A stretch of 64,000 bases of DNA from Brucella tritici (lineage in GTDB: Bacteria > Pseudomonadota > Alphaproteobacteria > Rhizobiales > Rhizobiaceae): assembly GCF_008932295.1 (NCBI RefSeq), contig NZ_WBWA01000005.1, positions 158,913 through 222,912 on the forward strand. Direction: 5' to 3'. The notes under the pieces are model-generated. The model was not told the origin of the DNA, ran no database searches, and worked only from the letters and a program-made list of their open reading frames with translations. Shown here piece by piece: positions 39,007-47,634 of the stretch. Every line of letters starts with the position of its first letter. Positions within the stretch are counted from its first letter, which is position 1. The translations under genes and the position numbers were made by a program.

Positions 39007-40284
39007 ATGAAAGTCATCTCTTTTCAGGCCGAGAACATAAAGAAGCTCGTTGCCGTTGAGATTAAGCCAGAGGGCAACCTCGTTGAAATCACCGGGAAGA
39101 ACGGGCAGGGCAAGACTTCGATCCTTGACGCCATCTGGTGGGCATTGGACGGCAACAAGGTCATCCAGTCCAAGCCCGTGCGCGAGGGATCTGAGGCTGG
39201 CTTCATTCGCCTCGACCTCGGAGACTATGTCGTCACCAAAAAATTCAAGGTGAAGGCTGACGGCGATTTAACGATCTCGCTCACCGTAGAAAACCGGGAC
39301 GGAGCGAAGTTTGGCAGCCCGCAGGAGCTGCTCAACCGCTTCCTCGGCGACCTTACCTTCGACCCGCTCTCTTTCTCCCGTATGCGAGCGCAGGACCAGG
39401 TCAAGGCGCTCCGGTCTCTGGTCAAGGACTACGACTTCGACGCCGCTGACAAGAAATCCAAGGAGCTCTTCACCGAGCGCACGGACGTCAACCGTTCGAT
39501 CCGTGACCTGAAGGCTCGCATCGAGTCCATCGTCATCCCTGAGTGCGGAGTCTCTGAAAAGGTCAGCGTTGAAGACCTCGTGCAGGATCTTCAGAAGGCC
39601 ATGGACCACAACGCCGCCGTGACCGCCGCCGAAAGCAAGGCGCAGGCCATCAACGGCGACATCGAGCGCACCCGCAACTCCATCGCCAACAAGAAACAGG
39701 CGATCAACGACCTCCAGCATGCGCTTAATCAAGAAGAGCTGCGGATCGAGGAGCTTAACGACGAGCTTGATGGCATCGAGATCGCAGACCGCATCGATAC
39801 CAACCCGATCCGAGAGAAGATTTCGGAAGCGGATGAGATCAATGGCGCTCTGACCCAAATCAAGGCCCGCGAAGAGCTCGTCGACCAGATGAAGGCTCTC
39901 CAGCAGAAGAGCGACGAGCTCACCAAGGGCATCGATGCCATCAACCAGGCATCCGCAAACGCCGTCGTCGCAGCTAACCTGCCCATTGCCGGCCTTCAGC
40001 TCACGGACGAGGCTGTCATCCTTAACGGCCAGCCGTTTGAGCAGGCAAGTGATGCCGAGCAGCTCCGCGCATCTATCGCGGTGGCGGCTGCGATGAATCC
40101 GACGCTCCGGGTTATCCGTGTACGTGACGGCTCACTGCTCGACGCGGACTCGATGGCCTTGCTGACCGAGTTTGCACAGGAAAACGACACGCAGGTGTGG
40201 ATCGAGACGGTTTCGTCCGGCCGCGAGACGGCTGTGGTGATCGAAGACGGGCACGTCGCCTCTGGTTTGGAGGCAGCAGAATGA
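39007..40284 (+). CDS. SMC/RecF-like AAA ATPase
   Basis: 425 aa from the ATG at 39007. Walker A GKNGQGKTS at residues 30-38, following ENIKKLVAVEIKPEGNLVEI. A central coiled coil (about 195-310, with ERTRNSIANKKQAINDLQHA) then a C-terminal part carrying SDAEQLRASIAVAAAM (signature-like) and a Walker B-like VIRVRDGSLLDADSM. Similar ATPases accompany RecE/RecT-type genes in phages and may act like SbcC or RecF. Ribosome site GAGG. Confidence 0.82.
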   Translation: MKVISFQAENIKKLVAVEIKPEGNLVEITGKNGQGKTSILDAIWWALDGNKVIQSKPVREGSEAGFIRLDLGDYVVTKKFKVKADGDLTISLTVENRDGAKFGSPQELLNRFLGDLTFDPLSFSRMRAQDQVKALRSLVKDYDFDAADKKSKELFTERTDVNRSIRDLKARIESIVIPECGVSEKVSVEDLVQDLQKAMDHNAAVTAAESKAQAINGDIERTRNSIANKKQAINDLQHALNQEELRIEELNDELDGIEIADRIDTNPIREKISEADEINGALTQIKAREELVDQMKALQQKSDELTKGIDAINQASANAVVAANLPIAGLQLTDEAVILNGQPFEQASDAEQLRASIAVAAAMNPTLRVIRVRDGSLLDADSMALLTEFAQENDTQVWIETVSSGRETAVVIEDGHVASGLEAAE

Positions 40285-40511
40285 AAATCAAGATCATCGC
40301 TGGCGCAGAGCCTCACCGTGAAGGCGAGTATCCTTGGTCCTATATGGTCGGATGCGACGGGGTTACCGAGATCGTCGAGGAAGACCAAAACCTCGGCACG
40401 TACGGAATCACTTGGTTCGTCGTGAAGAGTGGCGATGCCGTTATCGCAAAGATGAACGCGCTCTACGTCGCTAATATCACGCTCTTTCCTGTGGAAGGTG
40501 GTGCGAAATGA
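40281..40511 (+). CDS. Small hypothetical protein
   Basis: 76 aa from the ATG overlapping the ATPase stop (MKIKIIAGAEPHREGEYPWS). Beta-rich, ending ALYVANITLFPVEGGAK. ATGA-coupled on both sides, inside the recombination operon. Function unknown. Confidence 0.63.
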   Translation: MKIKIIAGAEPHREGEYPWSYMVGCDGVTEIVEEDQNLGTYGITWFVVKSGDAVIAKMNALYVANITLFPVEGGAK

Positions 40512-41638
40512 CCGACCTCAACTTCATCCCGAACGCGGACGGAACTTACACGCTACCGCCCGGTATTTACTTTGATCTGCCAGAGGCGGTTTACCATGCT
40601 GATACTTCGCTCGGCTCGACGTCCATCAAGGATCTGGCGTCCAAGCCATGCAAGTGGCAGTACGACCGGCTCCGTCCTCGTCGCGAAGTCGAGCAGGAAT
40701 ACCTGATCTGGGGCAGCGCATGGCACTGCCGCGTTCTGGAAGGCAAGGAAGAGTTCGATAAGCGGTATGCGAAGCCGCCGCGACCGCATGACTACCCGGA
40801 AGCGTTGAACACGACCGACCAGATCAAGGACTTCCTTCGCATGCACGGCCAGAAGCTCACCGGCACCAAGCCTGAGCTGACTGCAAGGGCGCGCGAGCTT
40901 GATGAATGCCCGCCATTCTTCGACGAGATCCTTGCACGCTGGCAAACCGAGCATCCGAACCATGTCGAGCTGACTGACCGGCAGGTGGTCGAGATCGAGG
41001 ACGCCGTTGCGAACATGGAGCGTGATCCGATCCTCACTTCCGTCATGACGGCTGGCTCTCTGGTCGATGGTGCCGCTGAAATGTCCATCTTCTGGGTGGA
41101 TGAGCGAGGAATCCGCCGCAAGTGCCGCCTCGACTACTCGCTTGCCCCTGCTGGTGAGCGCGTCAAGTCTCTGATCGTCGACCTGAAATCGTTCAACTCG
41201 TTCAAAGGTGGCTCCGATGAAGAGGCTGCTGTGCTTAAGGTCCATGAGATGGCCTACGACGTGCAGGTCGCCGCGTATCTGGAAGGATATGTGGCCGCAC
41301 GCAAGCTTCTCGAGCAGGGAATGATCTTCGGCACGCCTCCGCGAGGGGAATACCTGCATTCGTTCCTGCACTCGCAGGGGATCGATTGGGTTTGGGTGAT
41401 GATGCGCCGCGACAACGGCATGGTGCCTGTCACGCTGTCCGTCGACACCGAGGACAAGATGTTTGTCCATGCGAAGAACATCGTCGGGGACGCTCTCGAT
41501 ACCTACCGCTTCTATCTCGACCGCTACGGGCCGGACCAGCTGTGGACCCCGCCGCCGAAGGTTCCGCTGCGCCTGAACCACTCCGTCATGCCTACCTACA
41601 ACCGAGGAATACAGTATGAGCAACCTAATCACCGTTGA
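40508..41638 (+). CDS. RecE-like exonuclease with SAP-like insertion
   Basis: 376 aa. PD-(D/E)xK nuclease features: WGSAWHCRVLEG (about 68-79), E191 in AEMSIFW, D209 in CRLDYSL, IVDLKSF with D225 and K227, and DVQVAAYLEGY (about 251-261). A segment DQIKDFLRMHGQKLTGTKPE (103-122) looks like a SAP DNA-binding helix pair inserted in the domain. It should resect double-stranded ends 5'-3' to load RecT, whose gene overlaps it by 23 bases. Confidence 0.87.
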   Translation: MTDLNFIPNADGTYTLPPGIYFDLPEAVYHADTSLGSTSIKDLASKPCKWQYDRLRPRREVEQEYLIWGSAWHCRVLEGKEEFDKRYAKPPRPHDYPEALNTTDQIKDFLRMHGQKLTGTKPELTARARELDECPPFFDEILARWQTEHPNHVELTDRQVVEIEDAVANMERDPILTSVMTAGSLVDGAAEMSIFWVDERGIRRKCRLDYSLAPAGERVKSLIVDLKSFNSFKGGSDEEAAVLKVHEMAYDVQVAAYLEGYVAARKLLEQGMIFGTPPRGEYLHSFLHSQGIDWVWVMMRRDNGMVPVTLSVDTEDKMFVHAKNIVGDALDTYRFYLDRYGPDQLWTPPPKVPLRLNHSVMPTYNRGIQYEQPNHR

Positions 41639-42875
41639 AGCCGGGAATGTCCTGGATAGCATGGCATCCGACATCGCGCCTTTGCTGCGTGAGAACGGGC
41701 AAAGCTTCGACCGCTTGCGTTCCGTGTTCCTGATTGCTGTCCTTCAAGAGCCGAAGATCCTGGAATGCACCCCCGACAGTCTGCGCCGCGAGATTTCAAA
41801 GTGCGCTGCGGATGGCCTCGTGCCTGACTCCAAGGAAGCCGTCCTTCTTCCCTATTGGGATAACAAAGAGAGGGTCATGCTGGCTAACTATCAGCCGATG
41901 GTGCAGGGCATCATCAAGCGGGTGAAGGAACTTGGCGGTGTATTCTCTATCGTGTGCAAATTGGTCCACGAGAATGACGAGTTCGTGCTCAACGAAGCCG
42001 ACCCTGACTCGCTCGTTCACAAGTCGGACCCGTTTGCCAAGCCGGAACAGCGCGGACAAGTCACTGGCGGATATGCGGTTTTCCGAGACGATCAAAAGCG
42101 AGTGATGCACCTCGAGACCATGTCACTCGAGGACATGCAAAAAGTACGCGATGCATCCAAGGCTCCTAACAGCCCTGCTTGGAACAAGTGGACGAACGAG
42201 ATGTACCGCAAGGCGGTGCTGAGACGCGGCTCGAAATACGTCCCGATCAACAACGACAAGATCCGTGCGCTGCTCGAGCGTCAGGATGAAATGTTCGATT
42301 TCAGCCAGCCACGTCAGACCGAGCGTGTGAACCCATTCACTGGCGAAGTCATCGAGCACGATCAGACCAAGGCCGTCACTGACCAAAGCCAGACTGGCGT
42401 CAAGATGGACGCCGGGGCGGCTCAGGAGCGCGAGAAGGAACCGGCAAAGCAATCGCAGCCAAAGTCGGAGCAAAGCGCTGAGCGGGCCAGCCAGACCGGA
42501 CAGGGCAGCAAGCCGAAGCAGGAGGCCAAGAAGGAGGAACCGTCTGGCCCTCCGTCCGCACCTGACGACATCATGATTCAGCGTGAGGACCACGACATCA
42601 TCCTCGAAGGTTGCGAAAAGCTGCTCGGTATCGCGCTCGACATGGGTATCGACGCCCGCGATCGCCGAGGTGTGCTGAAGCAGGCGGCTCAACATTGGGC
42701 ATCTGCAACGCCGGACTACGCGAAGCCACTCATGAAGGCATGCATCGACATGACCGATTGGGCAATCAAGCGAGACGCCGACAAGCTGGCATGGTCAGCC
42801 GAGCACGCGATGTTCGTCCACAAGGTGAAGAGTCTTCTCGGCGTCGAGAAGCTGAACGTCGGGAAATACCCGTGA
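41616..42875 (+). CDS. recT: RecT-family single-strand annealing protein
   Basis: 419 aa. SVFLIAVLQEPKILECTPDS, KCAADGLVPDSKEAVLLPYW and NYQPMVQGIIKRVKELGGVF are typical RecT segments. KWTNEMYRKAVLRRGSKYVP follows. The region 250-330 is a Gln/Lys/Ser-rich linker. A C-terminal domain of about 90 aa (DHDIILEGCEKLLGIALDMG) extends beyond the usual 270-300 aa of RecT. Anneals complementary strands after RecE resection. Confidence 0.9.
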   Translation: MSNLITVEAGNVLDSMASDIAPLLRENGQSFDRLRSVFLIAVLQEPKILECTPDSLRREISKCAADGLVPDSKEAVLLPYWDNKERVMLANYQPMVQGIIKRVKELGGVFSIVCKLVHENDEFVLNEADPDSLVHKSDPFAKPEQRGQVTGGYAVFRDDQKRVMHLETMSLEDMQKVRDASKAPNSPAWNKWTNEMYRKAVLRRGSKYVPINNDKIRALLERQDEMFDFSQPRQTERVNPFTGEVIEHDQTKAVTDQSQTGVKMDAGAAQEREKEPAKQSQPKSEQSAERASQTGQGSKPKQEAKKEEPSGPPSAPDDIMIQREDHDIILEGCEKLLGIALDMGIDARDRRGVLKQAAQHWASATPDYAKPLMKACIDMTDWAIKRDADKLAWSAEHAMFVHKVKSLLGVEKLNVGKYP

Positions 42876-42916
42876 CCGCATAGACCGTGGCGCCGACCTC
42901 TCGGCGTCACCCACCC

Positions 42917-42928
42917 TTCAAGCATGAA
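42917..42928 (+). repeat. Start-associated inverted repeat 15
   Basis: TTCA-AGCA-TGAA, perfect arms with A-T pairs replacing G-C. 27 bases before the ATG at 42956, the longest spacing; GAGG follows. Located outside the main repeat-bearing block. Confidence 0.7.
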
Positions 42929-42955
42929 GTACGTAGTGAAATTGAGGAACACACC

Positions 42956-43261
42956 ATGAAGACTTTCGGTGCTGAGGCCCGTGACCTCTCATATGAAATC
43001 TCCGAACGGGAGCTTGAGCTCCAACTGCTGACCGAGTTCCAGGAGAAGGGAGGGCAGTTTCGCCTTTCCATTACCTGCGACCACCCTGACGACTACGTCA
43101 AGAACCTCATCCAGCGAAAGGCGCGCGACGAGTTCATGCTCAGGACGGTCATGAATTACATGGTCAAGCAGGCCAAGCTGGACTTGAACGAGGCCGTGCT
43201 GAAGCTTCGCGTTCATGCCTCGTCACACAACAAGGCGAACGAAAGCGAGGCTCAGCCATGA
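42956..43261 (+). CDS. Hypothetical protein in recombination operon
   Basis: 101 aa from the ATG at 42956 (MKTFGAEARDLSYEISEREL). Helical, with a LSITCDHPDDYVKNLIQRKA segment. ATGA overlap with the exonuclease. No known family. Confidence 0.66.
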   Translation: MKTFGAEARDLSYEISERELELQLLTEFQEKGGQFRLSITCDHPDDYVKNLIQRKARDEFMLRTVMNYMVKQAKLDLNEAVLKLRVHASSHNKANESEAQP

Positions 43262-43992
43262 AGATCCGCTGCATCGATTTCGAAACCACAGGGAAGATTG
43301 AAGAGCGGGAGAAGGGGAAGCCAGTTGGCATCTGCGAGTTCGGGTTCGCCGACGTCGACGGCAGCACCGGCGCTGTAAGCAAGCCAGTGTCTTCGCTCAT
43401 CAACTGCGGAATCGCCATGCCGCCCGAAGCGCGCGCCATCCACCATATTTCAGACGAGGATGTTTCTGAATCACCAACGCCGGACTTCGCGTTCAAGTCT
43501 TTGATGGACGGCATGGAACCGGGCGACGTCTTCTGCGCACACAACGCAGCGTTTGAGCAGGCGATCTTCACCGGCAGCACGTTCCCCTGGATCTGCACCA
43601 TGCAGTCAGCAAAGCATCTGTGGGAAGACGCACCGGGCTACAGCAACCAGACGCTGCGCTACTGGCTTGGAGTGGATGCCGATTTCGAGTGGCCTCCTCT
43701 GGCGATGCCGCCACACCGCGCCGGGCCCGACGCCTACGTTACGGCTCACATCCTGTCACGGATGGTCAAGGACAAGCATCCATCGGTCCTCATTCAGCTG
43801 ACCAATACACCGGTTCTCCTGAAAACCGTGGGCTTCACAAAGGATCATTACGGCAAGCTCTGGTCCGACATGGACCGAGGATTCCTCGAGTGGTGCGTCG
43901 ACCCTCGCAGGGACAACCTCAGCCCCGAGATACGGCACACCGCACGTCACTGGCTCAACAAATTGACGATGTCCGGCACTCCATTCGCATAG
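43258..43992 (+). CDS. DnaQ/ExoX-like 3'-5' exonuclease
   Basis: 244 aa. DEDD motifs: RCIDFETTG (Asp, Glu), FCAHNAAFEQ (Asp-equivalent region, His-Asn), and HRAGPDAYVTAHIL with Asp (about 161). The C-terminal VGFTKDHYGKLWSDMDRGFL then EWCVDPRRDNLSPEIRHTA is the small domain of ExoX-type enzymes. Proofreading or end trimming in phage recombination. Confidence 0.85.
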   Translation: MKIRCIDFETTGKIEEREKGKPVGICEFGFADVDGSTGAVSKPVSSLINCGIAMPPEARAIHHISDEDVSESPTPDFAFKSLMDGMEPGDVFCAHNAAFEQAIFTGSTFPWICTMQSAKHLWEDAPGYSNQTLRYWLGVDADFEWPPLAMPPHRAGPDAYVTAHILSRMVKDKHPSVLIQLTNTPVLLKTVGFTKDHYGKLWSDMDRGFLEWCVDPRRDNLSPEIRHTARHWLNKLTMSGTPFA

Positions 43993-44002
43993 GCACATTC
44001 CG

Positions 44003-44203
44003 ATGACTTACCAAGTTCTCGCCGTCTACCTGCACGGCACACATGCTGAAACCCAATATTACGTGGCAAAGGATTCCGTCACGGTGCAACAGATCCTGCG
44101 GGGCGACGATAGTGGTGTCGTCTGCCTCGTCCTTCAGCCCGAGAAGGCAGGGTTGATTGCTCACTTGCTGAACACTTCCGATGAGCAGCCAAAAGGTTCG
44201 TAA
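44003..44203 (+). CDS. Small hypothetical protein
   Basis: 66 aa, MTYQVLAVYLHGTHAETQYY onward, alpha/beta. Overlaps the next gene by 23 bases. Function unknown. Confidence 0.6.
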   Translation: MTYQVLAVYLHGTHAETQYYVAKDSVTVQQILRGDDSGVVCLVLQPEKAGLIAHLLNTSDEQPKGS

Positions 44204-44606
44204 GCGGATTCCAGACCGGGTGAAGCTCGAGGCCGCGCTGCGAAGGTTCGGCCTCACGATCAAAGAAGTCGAGTTCGATCACAGCCCGGCTCTGGCGCTC
44301 AGACCAATCAATCCTCTGACCGGCGACACGATCCCGCCGGCCAACGACCCGGACCACATCGACATGCTTCTCACCCAGGAACACCGGGTCAAGACATTCG
44401 GGCGAGGGGGAGAGAAGCGGATTACCACCGCCGATGGAGACATCGGAAAGATCGCGAAGGTCCGCAGGCTCACCAAGCAGCAAGAGGCGTACCGCCAGCG
44501 CCTTATCGCGAAGGCCACCGGACAGGAACAGCCCCCACGCAAGAGCAAATGGCAAAGCCGCCCACTTGGGAAACGCAAAACAATTCAGAGGGATACATCC
44601 GAATGA
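44181..44606 (+). CDS. Hypothetical protein, common phage HNH-associated type
   Basis: 141 aa. EVEFDHSPALALRPINPLTG, PANDPDHIDMLLTQEHRVKT and KRITTADGDIGKIAKVRRL match a pattern seen in phage proteins of rhizobial hosts, sometimes annotated with HNH endonucleases. No complete HNH site is present. Basic C-terminus. Confidence 0.65.
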   Translation: MSSQKVRKRIPDRVKLEAALRRFGLTIKEVEFDHSPALALRPINPLTGDTIPPANDPDHIDMLLTQEHRVKTFGRGGEKRITTADGDIGKIAKVRRLTKQQEAYRQRLIAKATGQEQPPRKSKWQSRPLGKRKTIQRDTSE

Positions 44607-44740
44607 CGATGTTTCGCATTCACACCCGGTCATCTGGAACGTTCGACGTCGAAGCCAAAGACCCGAACCACGCCCGGAAGATCTTCCTGGCTGAGAACGA
44701 GAAGATGATCATCACCAAGATCAAAGTCGTGAAGGGATAA
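44603..44740 (+). CDS. Small hypothetical protein
   Basis: 45 aa from the ATG overlapping the previous stop (MTMFRIHTRSSGTFDVEAKD). Same beta-alpha outline (FDVEA...HARKIFLAENEK) as other small proteins in this phage. Low-complexity evidence only. Confidence 0.55.
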   Translation: MTMFRIHTRSSGTFDVEAKDPNHARKIFLAENEKMIITKIKVVKG

Positions 44741-44744
44741 TGAA

Positions 44745-45080
44745 ATGAGACTGCCCGACTTTCTGCGCCGCTCCGACGATGCTTCCTTCGCAGAGGCAGA
44801 GCGCACTATAGCCAGCACACTCCTGACCGACCTCGACGTGCGGACACGCCTAGAACGTGAGCGTGACAATGCTGCGACCCGCCTGGACACGCTTCAGGCA
44901 GAGCGTCTGAGGATAGCCGAGCGGATCTCGTCCGCGACCACGGACCTCCGCGAGCTGGATCGCATCATCGCTGGCATGGAAGCGCACCTGCGCACCTTAG
45001 ATGTACCGTCCATCGTTGAGTACGACCCTGATCAGATGGTCGCCGCGACCGCAATCTGTGCCGAGGAGGTGCGACAGTGA
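44745..45080 (+). CDS. Coiled-coil hypothetical protein
   Basis: 111 aa. MRLPDFLRRSDDASFAEAER, then a heptad-rich segment (ERERDNAATRLDTLQAERLR) predicted as coiled coil at about 40-85. Ends overlapping the next start. Unknown. Confidence 0.62.
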   Translation: MRLPDFLRRSDDASFAEAERTIASTLLTDLDVRTRLERERDNAATRLDTLQAERLRIAERISSATTDLRELDRIIAGMEAHLRTLDVPSIVEYDPDQMVAATAICAEEVRQ

Positions 45081-45286
45081 TGTACGTTCTCGTCATTTGC
45101 GCTGGCATTTCAGCGATAGGCTGCGGGGTTTACGAGCGATCGGAACCGATGACTCAGACCGATTGTTACGGCGCTCTCGAAGCCCTGCGCTTTGATGTCG
45201 ACGCCTCCGGGGATACCCGCCGCTCGGCTTACGCCCTTTGCAAGCCTGTCAATCCATCACCGGCACCGAAGGGAGAGGGCGAATGA
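45080..45286 (+). CDS. Putative exported or membrane-anchored small protein
   Basis: 68 aa from the ATG at 45080. N-terminal MYVLVICAGISAIGCGVYER is signal-peptide-like, with SAIGC resembling a lipobox. The remainder has two more Cys (TDCYGALEAL, YALCKP). ATGA-type coupling. If real, an envelope protein in an otherwise nucleic-acid operon. Confidence 0.55.
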   Translation: MYVLVICAGISAIGCGVYERSEPMTQTDCYGALEALRFDVDASGDTRRSAYALCKPVNPSPAPKGEGE

Positions 45287-45534
45287 TCATGAGACGCCGT
45301 GTCCCACATTACGTGGCTCGCCGACTCCGCCAGCTCGTCAGCATCATTGAGGATGGCGCCAGCCATAAGGCTGACGAACTCGCGGTCATCCTCGATACGT
45401 CACCTCGCACGATCTATCGGGACATTTCCCTTCTTCGTCGTCACGGCTGGAATATCCCCGGAGAAGCTGGCGTCGGTTACATCTTCAAAGGGAAGGGGTC
45501 TTTCGACGTCCTGTCCGCTGCGGGAGGCGTGTGA
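45283..45534 (+). CDS. DeoR/HTH_11-like DNA-binding protein
   Basis: 83 aa from the ATG at 45283. RQLVSIIEDGASHKADELAV then ILDTSPRTIYRDISLLRRHG is a clear winged-helix (HTH_11/DeoR) recognition unit, followed by PGEAGVGYIFKGKG. There is no effector domain. A stand-alone regulator within the recombination operon. Confidence 0.76.
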   Translation: MIMRRRVPHYVARRLRQLVSIIEDGASHKADELAVILDTSPRTIYRDISLLRRHGWNIPGEAGVGYIFKGKGSFDVLSAAGGV

Positions 45535-45588
45535 CAATGGCCCAACTAGTCCCCGTCCCCACGCGATAAATCTAAAGGAATCCAAGAC

Positions 45589-45801
45589 ATGAGCTCAAAC
45601 AACGATGCCAGCCATACGGCCCTCGAGGTCTACGTCGTCGGAGACCGGACGATGGAGAAAGTGTTCAGACCTGCCGGGTTAACGAACGTCTCCGATCTGC
45701 AGGCAGTATTCGATGCGGTTGAGAAAGCTTTGACAGAGCCGGATCTACCGTTTCGCCACGACGATGACGAACGCCGCGCCGTGCTGGGAGGGAAGCCGTG
45801 A
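45589..45801 (+). CDS. Small acidic hypothetical protein
   Basis: 70 aa, MSSNNDASHTALEVYVVGDR onward. AAGGA ribosome site. Stop overlaps the helicase GTG start. Function unknown. Confidence 0.6.
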   Translation: MSSNNDASHTALEVYVVGDRTMEKVFRPAGLTNVSDLQAVFDAVEKALTEPDLPFRHDDDERRAVLGGKP

Positions 45802-46898
45802 CGGTCTGGTCACCTCAGCAGAATGAAGCACTGTCAACCGCCGGCGCTTGGCTGCGCATTCGGCATCAGCCAACGTTCTACCTTGCTGGTTTCGCCGGAG
45901 CCGGGAAGTCCACGCTCGCAATGCACCTCGCCAGTTATGCCAAGGGCGATGTTGCCTTTGCTGCTTTCACTGGCAAGGCAGCTCGGGTCATGCGCTCGAA
46001 AGGATGTCGTGGCGCCAAGACGATTCACGCATTGATCTATAACACAGAGGTCAACGAATCCACCGGCGAGGTTCGCGTCACCCTGAAAGATCCTGGCGCC
46101 CTCGATAAATACGGCCTCATCGTTATCGACGAGTGCTCGATGGTGAATGAGGAGATGGGCAAGGATCTTCTATCGTTCGGCAGGCCGGTCCTCGTGCTCG
46201 GCGATCCTGCTCAACTCCCGCCGGTCTCGGGCGGTGGTTACTTCACCGCACGCAAGCCGGACTACATGCTGACAGAGGTTCACCGACAGGCAGCTGAAAG
46301 CCCGATCCTCTGGCTTGCGACGGAGATCCGGGAAGGCCGGTACAACGGTCACGAGATGAACACCGACGGCTTGATTGTTACCAGTCGGAAGAATCTCGAT
46401 GGTCAGCTGGTCACTGAAGCCGACGTAGTCATCGTCGGGCGCAATGATACCCGGCAGCAATACAACCGACGCCTGCGCGAGATTGCCGGGAAGACAGATC
46501 CGTTCCCGCTTACCGGCGAACCCCTGATCTGCCTGCGCAATGATCGGTTCGCCAAGATATTCAACGGCGACATCCTGACCGTCGGCAAAAAGAAGGTCGG
46601 CAAGAAGTCCGTCCAGCTCTGGATGGATGACCCGGAAGGCGAACGCCCAACCACGAAGGTTAGCGTTCGGAAGGAGTTCTTCGAGGACGATGTGGCTGCT
46701 GCCAAGCTTCCGTTCAAAGAGGTTCGAGGCACGCAGCAGTTCACCTTCGGCTACGCCATCACTTGCCACAAGAGTCAGGGCAGCCAGTGGGACAAGGTTT
46801 GCGTCTTCGACCAAAGCCACGCCTTCCGCGAGGATAGAGATCGCTGGTTATATACAGCCGCCACAAGGGCGTCAGAGCACCTGACGCTCGTTGTATGA
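45798..46898 (+). CDS. RecD/Dda-like superfamily 1 helicase
   Basis: 366 aa from a GTG. Walker A GFAGAGKST at 31-39, Walker B LIVIDECSM, motif III GDPAQLPPVS, and the C-terminal ITCHKSQGSQWDKV and YTAATRASEH. Compact form lacking extra domains. 5'-3' DNA unwinding in phage recombination or replication restart. Confidence 0.9.
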   Translation: MTVWSPQQNEALSTAGAWLRIRHQPTFYLAGFAGAGKSTLAMHLASYAKGDVAFAAFTGKAARVMRSKGCRGAKTIHALIYNTEVNESTGEVRVTLKDPGALDKYGLIVIDECSMVNEEMGKDLLSFGRPVLVLGDPAQLPPVSGGGYFTARKPDYMLTEVHRQAAESPILWLATEIREGRYNGHEMNTDGLIVTSRKNLDGQLVTEADVVIVGRNDTRQQYNRRLREIAGKTDPFPLTGEPLICLRNDRFAKIFNGDILTVGKKKVGKKSVQLWMDDPEGERPTTKVSVRKEFFEDDVAAAKLPFKEVRGTQQFTFGYAITCHKSQGSQWDKVCVFDQSHAFREDRDRWLYTAATRASEHLTLVV

Positions 46899-46910
46899 AA
46901 GGATTTGGAA

Positions 46911-47366
46911 ATGACAGTTTTATCAGCGCAATCAATTCGTAAGCGAAATATCTTCGAGCCGTTTCACGAGCGCACTGTGATGAACGGAATGACTTTCGGA
47001 CTCGGCCCGGCAGGGTATGACGTCAGGATCGCTGAGGAGATCGTGCTTTACAATGGCAGGTCAGTTCTCGCCAGCACTGTCGAGCACTTCACCATGCCAT
47101 TCGACTGCTTGGCTTACGTGAAGGACAAAAGCACATGGGCGCGGCGGTTCGTCCTCGTGCAGAACACAGTCATTGAGCCTGGCTGGCGTGGGTTTCTGAC
47201 TCTTGAGATCACCTGCGACGGGGATCAGATGGTCACAATACCCGCCGGGTCACCCATCGCGCAGGTCGTTTTCCATAAACTGGATGAACCAACAGAAAGC
47301 CCATACGCAGGGAAATATCAGGACCAAGCAGCAGGGCCACAGCCGGCAAGACTTGAAGGGCTCTGA
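46911..47366 (+). CDS. dCTP deaminase / dUTPase-like protein
   Basis: 151 aa from the ATG at 46911, AGGA seven bases upstream. GLGPAGYDVRIAEE, KDKSTWARRFVLVQNTVIEP and GWRGFLTLEITCDGDQMVTI match the DCD/dUTPase trimer family, including the S-x-x-A-R active-site strand. Likely lowers dUTP or supplies dUMP during replication. Deaminase versus hydrolase cannot be settled by eye. Confidence 0.85.
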   Translation: MTVLSAQSIRKRNIFEPFHERTVMNGMTFGLGPAGYDVRIAEEIVLYNGRSVLASTVEHFTMPFDCLAYVKDKSTWARRFVLVQNTVIEPGWRGFLTLEITCDGDQMVTIPAGSPIAQVVFHKLDEPTESPYAGKYQDQAAGPQPARLEGL

Positions 47367-47379
47367 CCCTTCGCTCCCC

Positions 47380-47391
47380 TCCAAGTATGGA
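47380..47391 (+). repeat. Start-associated inverted repeat 16
   Basis: TCCA-AGTA-TGGA, perfect arms with another pair combination. 10 bases before the ATG at 47402, the shortest spacing. Confidence 0.72.
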
Positions 47392-47401
47392 ACCCACGGA
47401 A

Positions 47402-47626
47402 ATGAAAACATCAAATTCAGCAACAGCGAATGAAAATCATGGCGGCTCTTCGGGCCGCCGCATCCGTCCGAGTGAGCACGCTCTTCGCATTGCCCTGCGC
47501 ACAGCCAAGGCTGAAGGCATGGTTGTGGATAAGCTGTGCGTGACGGGTGGGTATATCGAAATCCATTTCGGAGGCGTTGAGGTCGAGTCGTCCGATGGAA
47601 ATCATGGAGACCTCGATAAATGGTAG
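47402..47626 (+). CDS. Small protein preceding the integrase (possible excisionase-type factor)
   Basis: 74 aa from the ATG at 47402 (MKTSNSATANENHGGSSGRR). Core RPSEHALRIALRTAKAEGMV and a beta segment VTGGYIEIHFGGVEVE. Overlaps an alternative integrase start by seven bases. Position directly before the integrase is where directionality factors are often encoded, but no winged-helix is evident. Confidence 0.6.
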   Translation: MKTSNSATANENHGGSSGRRIRPSEHALRIALRTAKAEGMVVDKLCVTGGYIEIHFGGVEVESSDGNHGDLDKW

Positions 47627-47634
47627 AGGCTGCT

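Noticed and set aside
12575..47391. Start-associated repeats as a CRISPR array or transcription terminators
   Set aside because: They are not evenly spaced, have no shared long repeat or spacers, and lack T-runs; each is tied to a start codon instead.
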